Below are positions 7,688 to 16,423 of a stretch of DNA of 64,000 nucleotides, piece after piece; position 1 is the first letter of the stretch, and the number at the start of each line of letters is the position of its first letter. Source of the DNA: JABDOU01 sp041567895 (GTDB taxonomy: Bacteria > Actinomycetota > Acidimicrobiia > Spongiisociales > SHLN01); the NCBI GenBank assembly GCA_041567895.1, contig JBFGAX010000003.1, forward strand, positions 24,449 to 88,448. Reading direction: 5' to 3'. A program made the translations under genes and the position numbers. The notes beneath the pieces were generated by a model that searched no databases, was not told the origin of the DNA, and worked only from the letters and a program-made list of their open reading frames with translations.

Positions 7688-7954
7688 AGCGAAATACTGA
7701 CAGGCGGTCCGTAGGCGGTACCCGGGAAGATATCGATGGCGCGGAGACGCTCATCACGTGCCCGCATTTCAAGACGACACTTCGTACCGACTGCCCGTGC
7801 TTTTCGGAGCAAATGCTCCAGCTTGCGATCGATCTGGCGTTCCTCGAGCAGGTCGGACTCTTCGACCAGGAAGATGACCTCTACCCGATCTCCGATCTCA
7901 CGCGGGAGGGTGTTTCGTCGGACGGATCCCGGCCACCTGATCGCCTCCCTCTAA
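7684..7954 (+). pseudogene. Frame-broken small gene between mraZ and rsmH
   Basis: ATG 7684 overlaps the mraZ stop (ATGA). The frame encodes a plausible product with a Cys cluster (ITCPHF, then TDCPCF) and an amphipathic helix (LQLAIDLAFLEQVGLF). Third-position G+C is high to about 7920. In that frame no stop occurs until 8460, deep inside rsmH, which is implausible. Shifting to the frame ending at TAA 7952-7954 gives a GC3-rich end (GHLIASL), so one indel near 7915-7930 is likely. Either this is a recent pseudogene, a sequencing error, or a programmed frameshift. Product family not recognised. Confidence 0.4.
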
Positions 7955-8009
7955 GAAAATTTGGAAATGAACTTCCCTTAAGTCGCGAAAACCGCCACAA
8001 TTCATGTTG

Positions 8010-8027
8010 GGACCAGATTCCTGGTCC
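8010..8027 (+). promoter_or_regulatory. Stem-loop in the rsmH leader
   Basis: GGACCAG (8010-8016), loop ATTC, CTGGTCC (8021-8027): a perfect 7-bp stem. It precedes the large rsmH inverted repeat by about 70 nt and may belong to the same structured leader. Confidence 0.5.
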
Positions 8028-8095
8028 TGACAGGGCCGCTCAAGATACGCTCCGAGGTACAACGACGTCAGACCCGCACATGGGAACAGCTGGTG

Positions 8096-8182
8096 CATTG
8101 CCAGCCCCCCGGATGCCATATGGAAGACCCCTTACTCCGCCCGCTTCCATGTTGGCGCCAGCGCTCCGGGGGGCTGGCAATG
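8096..8182 (+). promoter_or_regulatory. 17-bp inverted repeat burying the rsmH start
   Basis: CATTGCCAGCCCCCCGG (8096-8112) is the perfect reverse complement of 8166-8182. The right arm contains the G-rich ribosome-binding site (8168-8173) and the rsmH ATG (8180-8182). Inside the 53-nt loop, ATGGAAG (8120-8126) pairs with CTTCCAT (8144-8150) and GCCA (8115-8118) with TGGC (8153-8156), extending the structure. Folded, the RNA should block rsmH translation. A conserved mraW RNA motif has been described in actinobacterial 5' leaders of this gene; whether this is a member needs a covariance search. Confidence 0.65.
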
Positions 8183-9160
8183 AATCAGACACCCAACCCG
8201 GGTCACCAACCGGTGATGCCGGAGGAGGTCGTCGAGGCCTTCCAAACCATTCCGAACGGGACGATCGTCGACGCCACGTATGGGGGCGGGGGACACAGTC
8301 GCCTCCTTCTGGCAGCGGGCGGCCCGGAGCGTCGAATACTGGCGATCGACCAGGATCCCGCAGTACGCGAACTCATGGATCGGATGGAAGAACCCGACCC
8401 GACCGCGAACCAGATGACTCTGGTCACGGACAATTTCCGCCGTCTGCGCCAGATTGCTGAGGAGCTCTCCCTTGATGCGATTGTTGGAATTCTTTTCGAT
8501 CTGGGCTTCTCATCCCTACAAATGGATGACCCTGCGCGCGGCCTTAGTTACCGATCCGAGGGTCCCCTCGACATGCGACTTGGACGCCCGACCGACGCCT
8601 CGAGCACAGAACGTCGAGGAGGTGGTGCCGGTCCAGGAATCAGGTGGCGCACCGCGGCCGACATCGTCAACGAGGCGGAGGTCGGCGAACTCACGCGCAT
8701 CCTCGATCGGTATGGCGAAGAGCCCATGGCCGGCCGGGTCGCACGTGCAATTGTCAGGTCCCGTCCGATTGCCACCACAACCGAGCTTGCCTCGATCGTC
8801 TCGGATGCGATCCCGGCTGCTCTCAAGCGGAATCGTCACCCCGCCAGACGCACATTCCAGGCGCTCCGCATCGCCGTCAACGACGAACTGGAAGCGCTCT
8901 CGGAAGGACTCGACGCAGGTCTTGATCTCCTTGCTCCAGGGGGGCGAATAGCCGTGTTGAGTTATCACTCCCTCGAAGATCGCATCGTTAAGCGGGCGTT
9001 TCGGAAGCGATCAGAACCCGATGATGGCTTGATGCCGGTCGCCTCCGTTGCGCCATCGCTCCGTGAAATCAATCGCAGGCCGGTACGGCCTGGTGATGAG
9101 GAGATAGCTACGAACCCGCGAGCCCGGAGCGCCCGTCTGAGAGTGGCGGAACGGCTATGA
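8180..9160 (+). CDS. rsmH: 16S rRNA (cytosine-1402-N4)-methyltransferase RsmH
   Basis: The 326-residue SAM-dependent enzyme methylates N4 of C1402 in 16S rRNA. Visible family motifs are HQPVMPEEV at the start, VDATYGGGGHS (SAM binding, about residue 32), DLGFSSLQMDDPARGLSY near 112, HPARRTFQALRIAVNDEL near 220 and LSYHSLEDRIVKRAF near 260. The start is ATG 8180; an in-frame ATG at 8093 would add residues not seen in the family. Its ribosome-binding site lies in an inverted-repeat arm. It ends in an ATGA overlap with ftsL. Confidence 0.97.
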   Translation: MNQTPNPGHQPVMPEEVVEAFQTIPNGTIVDATYGGGGHSRLLLAAGGPERRILAIDQDPAVRELMDRMEEPDPTANQMTLVTDNFRRLRQIAEELSLDAIVGILFDLGFSSLQMDDPARGLSYRSEGPLDMRLGRPTDASSTERRGGGAGPGIRWRTAADIVNEAEVGELTRILDRYGEEPMAGRVARAIVRSRPIATTTELASIVSDAIPAALKRNRHPARRTFQALRIAVNDELEALSEGLDAGLDLLAPGGRIAVLSYHSLEDRIVKRAFRKRSEPDDGLMPVASVAPSLREINRRPVRPGDEEIATNPRARSARLRVAERL

Positions 9161-9528
9161 GCGCTCGCACACGTTCACGGAGTCTTGGAGCAGCCGGTTC
9201 CCGAGTTCTCCCGAGGCCGAGGCTCGTTCCCGGCACGGGTGCCAGGGGGATCGGGCTCAGCCAAGGGCTTGTCGCGTACGGGTGGATCTTTGTGGCCAGC
9301 TTGATCGGCCTCACGCTCTTTTTCGGTGTCATCTACGCGAGAGTGTTCCTCGACAAGTCTGCCTTCGAAATCGCCGATCTACAGGTAGAGATCAGACAGC
9401 AACAGCAGCTGAATCAACAGCTGCATCTACAAGTGGCCGAACTCGAGGCGCCCGGGCGGGTCTTCGATGCAGCCACCCGACTCGGGCTTCTTCATCCGGA
9501 GATGCCCCCGACCGTGATCGAGAACTGA
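9157..9528 (+). CDS. ftsL: FtsL/DivIC-like septum protein
   Basis: A 123-residue bitopic protein: a basic cytoplasmic N-terminus of about 38 residues, one membrane span at about 40-60 (GWIFVASLIGLTLFFGVIY), then an extracytoplasmic coiled coil (QVEIRQQQQLNQQLHLQVAE). Position between rsmH and ftsI is the standard ftsL site. FtsL with DivIC/FtsB bridges FtsQ to the FtsWI synthase. It overlaps rsmH by 4 bp. Sequence alone does not separate FtsL from DivIC; the locus supports FtsL. Confidence 0.82.
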   Translation: MSARTRSRSLGAAGSRVLPRPRLVPGTGARGIGLSQGLVAYGWIFVASLIGLTLFFGVIYARVFLDKSAFEIADLQVEIRQQQQLNQQLHLQVAELEAPGRVFDAATRLGLLHPEMPPTVIEN

Positions 9529-9599
9529 TGAACGGACCATGCGCTGTTGTCCGGCTGCGAGGTACGTCATTGGGGTCGGTCCGGGTAAGGACGTAGGAC

Positions 9600-11288
9600 G
9601 TGGGGCGCCGTTTGACGCGCCCGGGGGTCAAGCGGACGCTCGGAGTCGCGTTCCTGCTGGCGATTGGTTGGTTGTATGTCGGCTTGAGAGTTTTCGACCT
9701 GCAAGCCGTTCAAGCCTCCGAGCTCGAATCTCAGGCCCTGGGGCAGAGATTTCGGCAGGTCGAACTCGCTGCTGATCGGGGTGCAATTCTGGATCGCAAC
9801 GGCAGGGAACTCGCTGTCACAGTCGATGCGTCAACCATCTATGCCAATCCGAGCGAGATACCGGATGCGGGAGCTGTTGCCGGAGTGCTTTCGGCAGTTC
9901 TCGGGATCCCGCGCGGTGAGTTGGTCGAAGATCTCAGCAGGGAATCCAGTTTTGTCTACCTTGCACGGAAGGTCGATCCGAACGTTGCTAGCACTGTGAT
10001 GAATCTCAAGCTTCCGGGCACCGACCAGCGGATCCCCGGGGTATACGTGCTGAGCGAGGCTGCCAGGGCATATCCCGCCGGGCCCCTGGCGGCTCAAGTA
10101 CTCGGTTTTGTCGGTATGGACAACGAAGGTCTCGAAGGTCTCGAGCTCACGTACGAGGAAACGTTGCGCGGCACACCCGGCATGTTGGAATTCGAGCGAG
10201 CGCGGGACGGCAAAATCATCCCGCAAGCCGATTTCAAGAGAACCGAGGCGGTTCCCGGCCAGGATGTCGTCACCTCTCTCGATAGTGAGATCCAATTCTT
10301 CGTCGAGCAGCGAGTGACACAAGCGCTGACCGAAACAGGTGCGAAGGCAGTGACCGCGGTTGTCCTCGACACCGAAACGTTTGAGATTCTGGCGATGGCG
10401 AGTGCACCGACCTTTGATCCGAGATCGATTGACGCCACCGACGCTGAACATCGTCGAAATCGCGCGGTCACCGATACCTACGAGCCCGGTTCGACCCAAA
10501 AGCTGATAACGATCTCAGCAGCAATCGAAGAGGGCGTCGTGTCGCCCGACACGGAGTTCGTCGTTGAAGATCGAATGACCGTCGTCGACCGTGAATACCG
10601 GGACTACAAGCCGCACGAAACTTGGGTGCTGAGCACGAGCGACATCGTGACGCGTTCCTCGAACGTGGGAACCATTCACATATGGGAAAAGCTCGGGGAT
10701 GAGCGTCTCGAGGGGTACCTGCGTCGTTTCGGTCTGGGATTCCCGACCGGTCTCGTGTTTCCAGGAGAGTCACGGGGTGTCGTCAGGCCTGTATCCGAAT
10801 GGTGTGAATCGTGTGGAGCATCCACCTCGATCGGTTACCGGGTTTCTGTCACGCCACTTCAGATGACGGCGGTCTTTGCAACCATTGCCAACGATGGGGT
10901 GAGACTCACTCCTTCGTTGATACGGGATGCACCATCGTCCGAACCTGTGGATGTGGTCACGGCTGCGACAGCCGAGACGATGCGGTCGATGTTGGCTCGT
11001 GTGGTGGCCGAAGGGACGGGGAAAGCCGCCGCGATCCCGGGCTATGCGGTCGGAGGCAAGACCGGCACTACCCGTATTTTTGACACGTCCCTCGGCGAGT
11101 ACGGCGATGACGTGATGGCCAGCTTCATCGGCATCGGTCCGATCGCCGATGCCCGCCTGGCGGTCGGCGTCTTTGTCGATTCCCCGCAGGCGCCGGAGAA
11201 CCCGACAGGAGGCGAGGTAGCCGCTCCGGTATTTGCTGACATCATGCAGTTCTCTTTCCATCGGCTCGGTATCGGCGCCACGCAATGA
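9600..11288 (+). CDS. ftsI: Septal peptidoglycan transpeptidase FtsI (PBP3)
   Basis: A 562-residue class B penicillin-binding protein. A single N-terminal membrane anchor (about 13-32) is followed by the dimerisation domain with ADRGAILDRNG (about 58-68). The transpeptidase domain shows the SxxK motif in PGSTQKL, SSN in RSSNVGTIH and KTGT in GGKTGTTR. No PASTA repeats follow. It crosslinks septal peptidoglycan with FtsW. Start GTG 9600 follows AGGACGTAGGAC. It ends in ATGA overlap with murE. Confidence 0.95.
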   Translation: MGRRLTRPGVKRTLGVAFLLAIGWLYVGLRVFDLQAVQASELESQALGQRFRQVELAADRGAILDRNGRELAVTVDASTIYANPSEIPDAGAVAGVLSAVLGIPRGELVEDLSRESSFVYLARKVDPNVASTVMNLKLPGTDQRIPGVYVLSEAARAYPAGPLAAQVLGFVGMDNEGLEGLELTYEETLRGTPGMLEFERARDGKIIPQADFKRTEAVPGQDVVTSLDSEIQFFVEQRVTQALTETGAKAVTAVVLDTETFEILAMASAPTFDPRSIDATDAEHRRNRAVTDTYEPGSTQKLITISAAIEEGVVSPDTEFVVEDRMTVVDREYRDYKPHETWVLSTSDIVTRSSNVGTIHIWEKLGDERLEGYLRRFGLGFPTGLVFPGESRGVVRPVSEWCESCGASTSIGYRVSVTPLQMTAVFATIANDGVRLTPSLIRDAPSSEPVDVVTAATAETMRSMLARVVAEGTGKAAAIPGYAVGGKTGTTRIFDTSLGEYGDDVMASFIGIGPIADARLAVGVFVDSPQAPENPTGGEVAAPVFADIMQFSFHRLGIGATQ

Positions 11289-12790
11289 ATGCCGGTCTCA
11301 CGGCCGGAGAGTTGGCGAACGACCTCGATGCCAACCTGGTCGGAGACCCCGGTGTCCTGCTAACCGATGTCACCCACGATTCCAGATCTACAGCTCCCGG
11401 GTCGCTGTTCGTCGCTATCAGGGGACTGCAGGTCGACGGGCACGCATATGTCGATGCGGCCATTGCACGTGGAGCTTCAGCCGTTTGCGTCGAACGTGCA
11501 CCGGCATCATCGACGGTTCCGGTGCTGATCGTCGGTGATAGCCGCAAGGCCCTGGGACCTGCCGCCAGTGCCGTGCACGGACACCCGAGTCGCAGTTTGA
11601 GCGTTGTCGGAGTCACCGGCACCAACGGAAAGACCACCGTCACCCACATGGTTGGAGCGATTGTCGATGCCGCCGATGGAGTCGCTGGTGTCATCGGAAC
11701 GGTCGGTGGTCGAATGGGTGAGACACCTATCGACTCTGGTCGCACGACACCCGAGGCGAGCGATTTCCAACGTCTCCTGCGGCGTATGGTCGACAACGGC
11801 GTCACCGTGGTGGCGACAGAGGTTTCCTCGCATGCCATGACGTTGCATAGGGTTGACGGGACCAGGTTTTCGATCGTGGCCTTCACGGGCCTGAGCCAGG
11901 ATCATCTGGATTTCCACGGTGACATGGATGCGTACTTTCGAGCAAAAGCAACCCTCTTCGATGCCACGTTCAGCGAACGTGCTGTGATCAACGTCGACGA
12001 CGCGTGGGGCGCAAGACTTTTGGAATCCTCAGATCTACACGCTTTACGAGTAGGAGTCGACGTGTTTGCGTCCGATCATGAAGAACGACCCGGCCATTCT
12101 GGCTTCACCTTGAACATCCCCGGTGGTTCGCATCCAGTGCGGTTACCCATGGGTGGCCGATTCAACGTCACAAATGCGGTCATCGCGGCAGCCATCAGCC
12201 TCGAACTCGGCTTTGGTATCGATGCAATTGTCGCCGGTCTGGAAAACATGCCAACGATCCCGGGAAGATTCGAGAAGATCCCTGACCCGTATGGGCGGCA
12301 CGTGTTTGTCGATTACGCCCACACGCCGGACGGAGTCAGGCAGGCCATAGCGTCAGCGGCCCATCTCACCGATGGCAAGGTCGTAGCCGTGGTTGGAGCA
12401 GCCGGAGATCGAGACACGGCGAAGAGGCCTCTGATGGGGAGAGCAGCAGCGACCGCCGACGTTGCAGTCATCACCTCAGACAATCCTCGTAGCGAGCGAC
12501 CGGAGGACATCATCAGTGAGGTGATCGGTGGCGTACCAGAAAGCTCACAGTTCCACGTCGAACCTGATCGACGAGCCGCAATCAGGTGGGCGATCGAGCA
12601 GAGCAGTGCGGATGACATTGTGCTGGTGCTCGGAAAAGGACACGAAAGCGGCCAGGAGTTCGCAAGCGAAACCGTGCCGTTTGACGATCGAGAGGTCACG
12701 GCCGAGGAACTTGCCGCGTGGCGGTCTGATCATGCACGTGCTTCCGTCTCTCCCCATGATTCTCCTACCGGTGGTGATGCCACATCATGA
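11285..12790 (+). CDS. murE: UDP-MurNAc-tripeptide synthetase MurE (meso-DAP type)
   Basis: The 501-residue Mur ligase adds the third residue of the stem peptide. The ATP site is GVTGTNGKTTVTHM (about residue 108); the middle domain contains TTPEASDFQ and VSSHAMTLHRVDG; the C-terminal domain has YAHTPDGV and the TSDNPRSE motif. DNPR is the known signature for meso-diaminopimelate, so the cell wall is probably DAP-type. It overlaps ftsI and murF by 4 bp each. Confidence 0.96.
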   Translation: MNAGLTAGELANDLDANLVGDPGVLLTDVTHDSRSTAPGSLFVAIRGLQVDGHAYVDAAIARGASAVCVERAPASSTVPVLIVGDSRKALGPAASAVHGHPSRSLSVVGVTGTNGKTTVTHMVGAIVDAADGVAGVIGTVGGRMGETPIDSGRTTPEASDFQRLLRRMVDNGVTVVATEVSSHAMTLHRVDGTRFSIVAFTGLSQDHLDFHGDMDAYFRAKATLFDATFSERAVINVDDAWGARLLESSDLHALRVGVDVFASDHEERPGHSGFTLNIPGGSHPVRLPMGGRFNVTNAVIAAAISLELGFGIDAIVAGLENMPTIPGRFEKIPDPYGRHVFVDYAHTPDGVRQAIASAAHLTDGKVVAVVGAAGDRDTAKRPLMGRAAATADVAVITSDNPRSERPEDIISEVIGGVPESSQFHVEPDRRAAIRWAIEQSSADDIVLVLGKGHESGQEFASETVPFDDREVTAEELAAWRSDHARASVSPHDSPTGGDATS

Positions 12791-14109
12791 GATGGACCGT
12801 GGATCACGTTGCAGGCATCGTCGGAGGTTTGGCCCGGTCGGCGGGCGTCATCACGTCCGTCTCAACGGACTCTCGTCAGCCTGTCGATTCCGAAACTCTG
12901 TTCGTGGCGATCAGAGGTGACGTGCACGACGGACATGACTTCGTGGGCGAAGTCCTGCGGCGAGGCGTTGGTGCCGTCATCGTCGAAAAGGACAGCGGAT
13001 CGCCGAAAGAGATCGTTGTGGACGACACCCTCGAGGCTCTTTCGAAGTTGGCATCGGCAAGACGCATCGAGCTCGACATACCTGTGATAGGGATAACGGG
13101 CAGTTCGGGCAAGACCTCGACAAAAGACCTTGTGAGCTCGGTTCTCGGGCCGGATGCTCATGCCTCGCCCAGGTCTTTCAACAACGAGATCGGTGTGCCG
13201 TTGACGATCCTCGGGACGCCGGACTCGGCCGCATATCTCGTGATTGAAGTCGGTAGCAGGGGACGGGGTCACATTGAGAATCTGGTCGACGTCATCGAGC
13301 CGACAATGGCAATCATCACGACCATCGGTGTCGCGCACTCGGAGTTTCTCAAAAGCGAATCCGATGTGCGGAGCGCAAAGTTCGAACTGGCAATCGGTAC
13401 GATCGGTCCGCTCATTTTGCCGGCCGGCGATACCGAGCTCATCGGCATGGCAGCGGGGCGAGACGTCGTCACGTTTGGAAGTGAGACATCCTCTCCGAAC
13501 GGAGCCGATTATTGGGCAACGGATGTTCGCCTCGACGAGATCGGCCGTGTCGCGTTCCGCATGGTGACCCCAACAGGATCGTTTCCGGTTCATCTCGGAG
13601 TATCCGGCTTGCACAACGCCCACAATGCGGCAGCCGCCATCGCGGCTGGTCACCTCTGTGGCGTTGATGATCCGATCATTGCCGAACGCCTTCAGCGGGC
13701 AGCTCTGTCGCCGTGGAGAATGGAGGTTCATCCCGGTCGATACACCGTCGTCAACGACAGCTACAACGCCAATCCCCAAAGCATGGCTTCGGCGCTGGAA
13801 ACGGTCGCCGCCATGGGAGGGCGGCCGGTGGCGATACTCGGAGCCATGGAGGAACTGGGTGACCGTGAAGCGTCTGACCACGTTGCAATCGGAGACCTGG
13901 CGCGATCACTTGGATTCAAGATCGTCGGCATAGGTGCGGATCGTGGATACCGGCCCGATATCACGTTCGAGACGATCGAGGATGCGGTAGCCGGGGTGCG
14001 AGAAATCATCGCATCAGACGACATCGTATTGATAAAGGCGAGTCGCGCCGCCGGACTCGAACGTCTTGCCGCAGTACTCATTGCGGACCTGGAGGAGGCC
14101 CGCACGTGA
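12787..14109 (+). CDS. murF: UDP-MurNAc-tripeptide--D-Ala-D-Ala ligase MurF
   Basis: The 440-residue Mur ligase completes the UDP-MurNAc-pentapeptide. The P-loop GITGSSGKTSTKDLV is at about residue 103, followed by SFNNEIGVPLT and EVGSRGRGHI. Downstream are GLHNAHNAAAAIAAG and the NDSYNANPQSM motif specific to MurF. It overlaps murE by 4 bp at its start (ATGA) and mraY by 4 bp at its end (GTGA). No ddl gene is in the window. Confidence 0.96.
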   Translation: MRWTVDHVAGIVGGLARSAGVITSVSTDSRQPVDSETLFVAIRGDVHDGHDFVGEVLRRGVGAVIVEKDSGSPKEIVVDDTLEALSKLASARRIELDIPVIGITGSSGKTSTKDLVSSVLGPDAHASPRSFNNEIGVPLTILGTPDSAAYLVIEVGSRGRGHIENLVDVIEPTMAIITTIGVAHSEFLKSESDVRSAKFELAIGTIGPLILPAGDTELIGMAAGRDVVTFGSETSSPNGADYWATDVRLDEIGRVAFRMVTPTGSFPVHLGVSGLHNAHNAAAAIAAGHLCGVDDPIIAERLQRAALSPWRMEVHPGRYTVVNDSYNANPQSMASALETVAAMGGRPVAILGAMEELGDREASDHVAIGDLARSLGFKIVGIGADRGYRPDITFETIEDAVAGVREIIASDDIVLIKASRAAGLERLAAVLIADLEEART

Positions 14110-15155
14110 TCGGCCTGCTCATTGCAGCGGTCATCGCCTCCACGGTGGGCTTCGGATTGATGCCGCTCACCATCCGCCGACTGCGCGAACGAGGCATCGG
14201 CCAGTTCATCCAGGAAGACGTCGAGGGTCATGCTCACAAACACGGCACACCAACGATGGGTGGCCTCGTGATCATCCTCGCCGCCGTGATCGGATACCTC
14301 GTCGCCCACCTGAGGATTTGGGTGCCCGGAGAAGGGTTCACATTCGAGACCAGGGTCTTTTCGCCGGAAGGTCTGCTGGCTGTCTGGGCGTTCCTGGGCA
14401 TGGGCCTGATCGGCTTCGTCGACGACTATCAGAAGGTGAGCCAGAGTCGCAACCTGGGGCTATCCAAACGCTGGAAGTTTCTTGGTCAGCTTCTCATCTC
14501 GGGTGTCTTCGCAGCGGGAGCGGTCACGGCAGGAATCCCAACCGAGATCTCCTTCACCAGAACGCTCGGATTCGACCTCGGCTGGTTCTATGTGATCTGG
14601 GTGCTCCTGCTCCTGGTGGCCATGGCCAACGCGGTCAACTTCACCGATGGGTTGGACGGGCTCGTGGCGGGATCCGGGTCCCTCGTGCTCGGCGCGTTCG
14701 TGATCGTGGGATTCTGGCAGTTCCGTCACGAGGATTTCTACGGCGTGTCGGGCGCGCTCGATCTCGGAATCTTCGCCGCTGCTGTCCTCGGAGCCACGCT
14801 GGCGTTTCTCTGGTACAACGCCGCCCCGGCCGAGGTCTTCATGGGAGACGTCGGATCAAACGCTCTTGGAGGCGCGATAGCCGCGTTGGCGCTGCTCACA
14901 AACACCCATCTGCTGGTAGTGATACTCGGCGGACTTTACGTATTGGAAGCCAGCTCCGTCGTGCTGCAGATCGTCTCCTTCCGATGGTTTGGAACGCGCA
15001 TATTTCGCATGGCGCCCATCCATCATCACTTTGAGCTGAAAGGATGGCCAGAAACCACCGTGATCATTCGGTTTTGGATTCTGGCCGGGATCGGCGTCGC
15101 CATCGGACTCGGCATCTTCTACGGCGATTTTGTTGCCAATGAGGGTCTTCAGTGA
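14106..15155 (+). CDS. mraY: Phospho-MurNAc-pentapeptide translocase MraY
   Basis: A 349-residue integral membrane enzyme with about ten spans that transfers phospho-MurNAc-pentapeptide to undecaprenyl phosphate to make lipid I. Signature motifs: GHAHKHGTPTMGGL (near residue 42), GFVDDYQKV (about 105), NFTDGLDGL (about 180), FMGDVGSNALGG (about 247) and PIHHHFELKGW (about 305). The catalytic Asp residues of the DDY and DGLDGL motifs are intact. The start is GTG 14106, overlapping murF. Confidence 0.97.
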   Translation: MIGLLIAAVIASTVGFGLMPLTIRRLRERGIGQFIQEDVEGHAHKHGTPTMGGLVIILAAVIGYLVAHLRIWVPGEGFTFETRVFSPEGLLAVWAFLGMGLIGFVDDYQKVSQSRNLGLSKRWKFLGQLLISGVFAAGAVTAGIPTEISFTRTLGFDLGWFYVIWVLLLLVAMANAVNFTDGLDGLVAGSGSLVLGAFVIVGFWQFRHEDFYGVSGALDLGIFAAAVLGATLAFLWYNAAPAEVFMGDVGSNALGGAIAALALLTNTHLLVVILGGLYVLEASSVVLQIVSFRWFGTRIFRMAPIHHHFELKGWPETTVIIRFWILAGIGVAIGLGIFYGDFVANEGLQ

Positions 15156-16423
15156 GTTTGCTGGTCGTTGGTGCAGGCGTCAGCGGTATGGCGGCTGCGG
15201 GCCTGGCAACCAGGCTGGGGACCCCCGTCACCGTGTTCGACAGCTCGCCGGATTCCCTGGAGCGTGCGGCCGAGTCGGGCTATGCGACGGTCGGCCCTGA
15301 TTGGGATTCGGCTTTCCTTTCTGGGTTTGACGAATACGTGATCAGCCCCGGTATACCGCCCTGGTCCGAGATCGGTCGTGATGCTGTTGGAGCTATTTCT
15401 GAAATCGAGTATGGCTTCAGGCACACCACGACTCCCATCATCGCTGTCACCGGAACGAACGGAAAGACGACCGTGACGGGAGCGACGGCCGGCATCCTGT
15501 CCGCGAACGGCGTCGATGCGGTCGCGTGCGGCAACATAGGGTTGGCGCTGAGCGACGTAGCCGACCAGCCGCGGGACGTTCTCGTGGTTGAGGTTTCGAG
15601 CTTTCAGCTGCACGCCATCCGTTCGTTCCGTCCTGATATAGCGGTGATACTCAATGTGGCTCCTGATCATCTCGATTGGCATGGATCCTTTGAGGCTTAT
15701 GCAGCCGCCAAGGGTCGCATAACGGAGAACCAGACAATCGATGACATCTGCATTGCAAATAAAAACGACCCGGTTGTTCGTGAGCTGGTGGCCTTCACTG
15801 CGGCGACCGTCGAGCTCGTTGAAGCGGCGGCACTCGTGCAGGTTGACGGCTCGACGATTGAACTCCCGGAGGCCCTGGATGCTGCGTTCTCGCTAGATCT
15901 GGTTGCGGCAATTCGTGCGGCGTCACACTTCACGATCAAACCGGAACCGACCCAAACCTGGATTGAGGGGTTCGAGACCGGACCTCACCGTCGCCAACTC
16001 GTTGAAGTCCTCGACGGCGTTGCGTATGTCAATGATTCAAAGGCCACCAACCCCCATGCCGCTTCCATGTCCGTGCTTGCATATCCGGGTGCGGTCGTCA
16101 TCGCGGGAGGAAGAAATAAAAACCTCGATCTCACGCCGCTGGTGGACGCCAAACCGCAGGCAGTCGTTGCCATTGGCGAAGCTGCGGATGAATTGCTTGG
16201 TATCGCCGCCCGGTCCCGCATCGAGGCGATAGCTGCACATGACATGCGAGATGCCGTGCGGAAAGCCGCCGATCTGGCGCGCCCCGGGGATACCGTTTTG
16301 CTGGCACCGGGCTGCACGAGCTTCGATATGTACGAGAATTACCAGGTTCGTGGCGAAGACTTTGCCCGTGAGGTGCGCGATTTGGCGGGTCGGTCCAACG
16401 ACTCCAGGCAGGAGCAACCATGA
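15152..16423 (+). CDS. murD: UDP-MurNAc-L-Ala--D-Glu ligase MurD
   Basis: The 423-residue ligase adds D-Glu. The N-terminal Rossmann-like part starts LLVVGAGVSGMAAAGLA; the ATP site is AVTGTNGKTTVTGA (about residue 98); EVSSFQLHAI and NVAPDHLDWHGSFEAY follow; the C-terminal domain has NDSKATNPHAA and LLAPGCTSFDMYENYQVRG. All are MurD hallmarks. It starts at GTG 15152, overlapping mraY by 4 bp, and ends overlapping ftsW. Confidence 0.96.
   Translation: MSLLVVGAGVSGMAAAGLATRLGTPVTVFDSSPDSLERAAESGYATVGPDWDSAFLSGFDEYVISPGIPPWSEIGRDAVGAISEIEYGFRHTTTPIIAVTGTNGKTTVTGATAGILSANGVDAVACGNIGLALSDVADQPRDVLVVEVSSFQLHAIRSFRPDIAVILNVAPDHLDWHGSFEAYAAAKGRITENQTIDDICIANKNDPVVRELVAFTAATVELVEAAALVQVDGSTIELPEALDAAFSLDLVAAIRAASHFTIKPEPTQTWIEGFETGPHRRQLVEVLDGVAYVNDSKATNPHAASMSVLAYPGAVVIAGGRNKNLDLTPLVDAKPQAVVAIGEAADELLGIAARSRIEAIAAHDMRDAVRKAADLARPGDTVLLAPGCTSFDMYENYQVRGEDFAREVRDLAGRSNDSRQEQP

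Noticed and set aside
6936..7700. Long plus-strand reading frame across the mraZ promoter and gene
   Set aside because: It spans the clear promoter and overlaps mraZ in another frame. Its product is Ser/Arg/Pro-rich with no domain.
7585..8460. Open frame from mraZ end into rsmH
   Set aside because: The part after about 7920 is Pro/Gly/Arg-rich with no domain, and it overlaps rsmH by 281 bp. Only the early part looks coding.
12862..13881. Minus-strand frame of 339 codons opposite murF
   Set aside because: Antisense shadow in GC-rich sequence; the murF motifs on the plus strand are intact.
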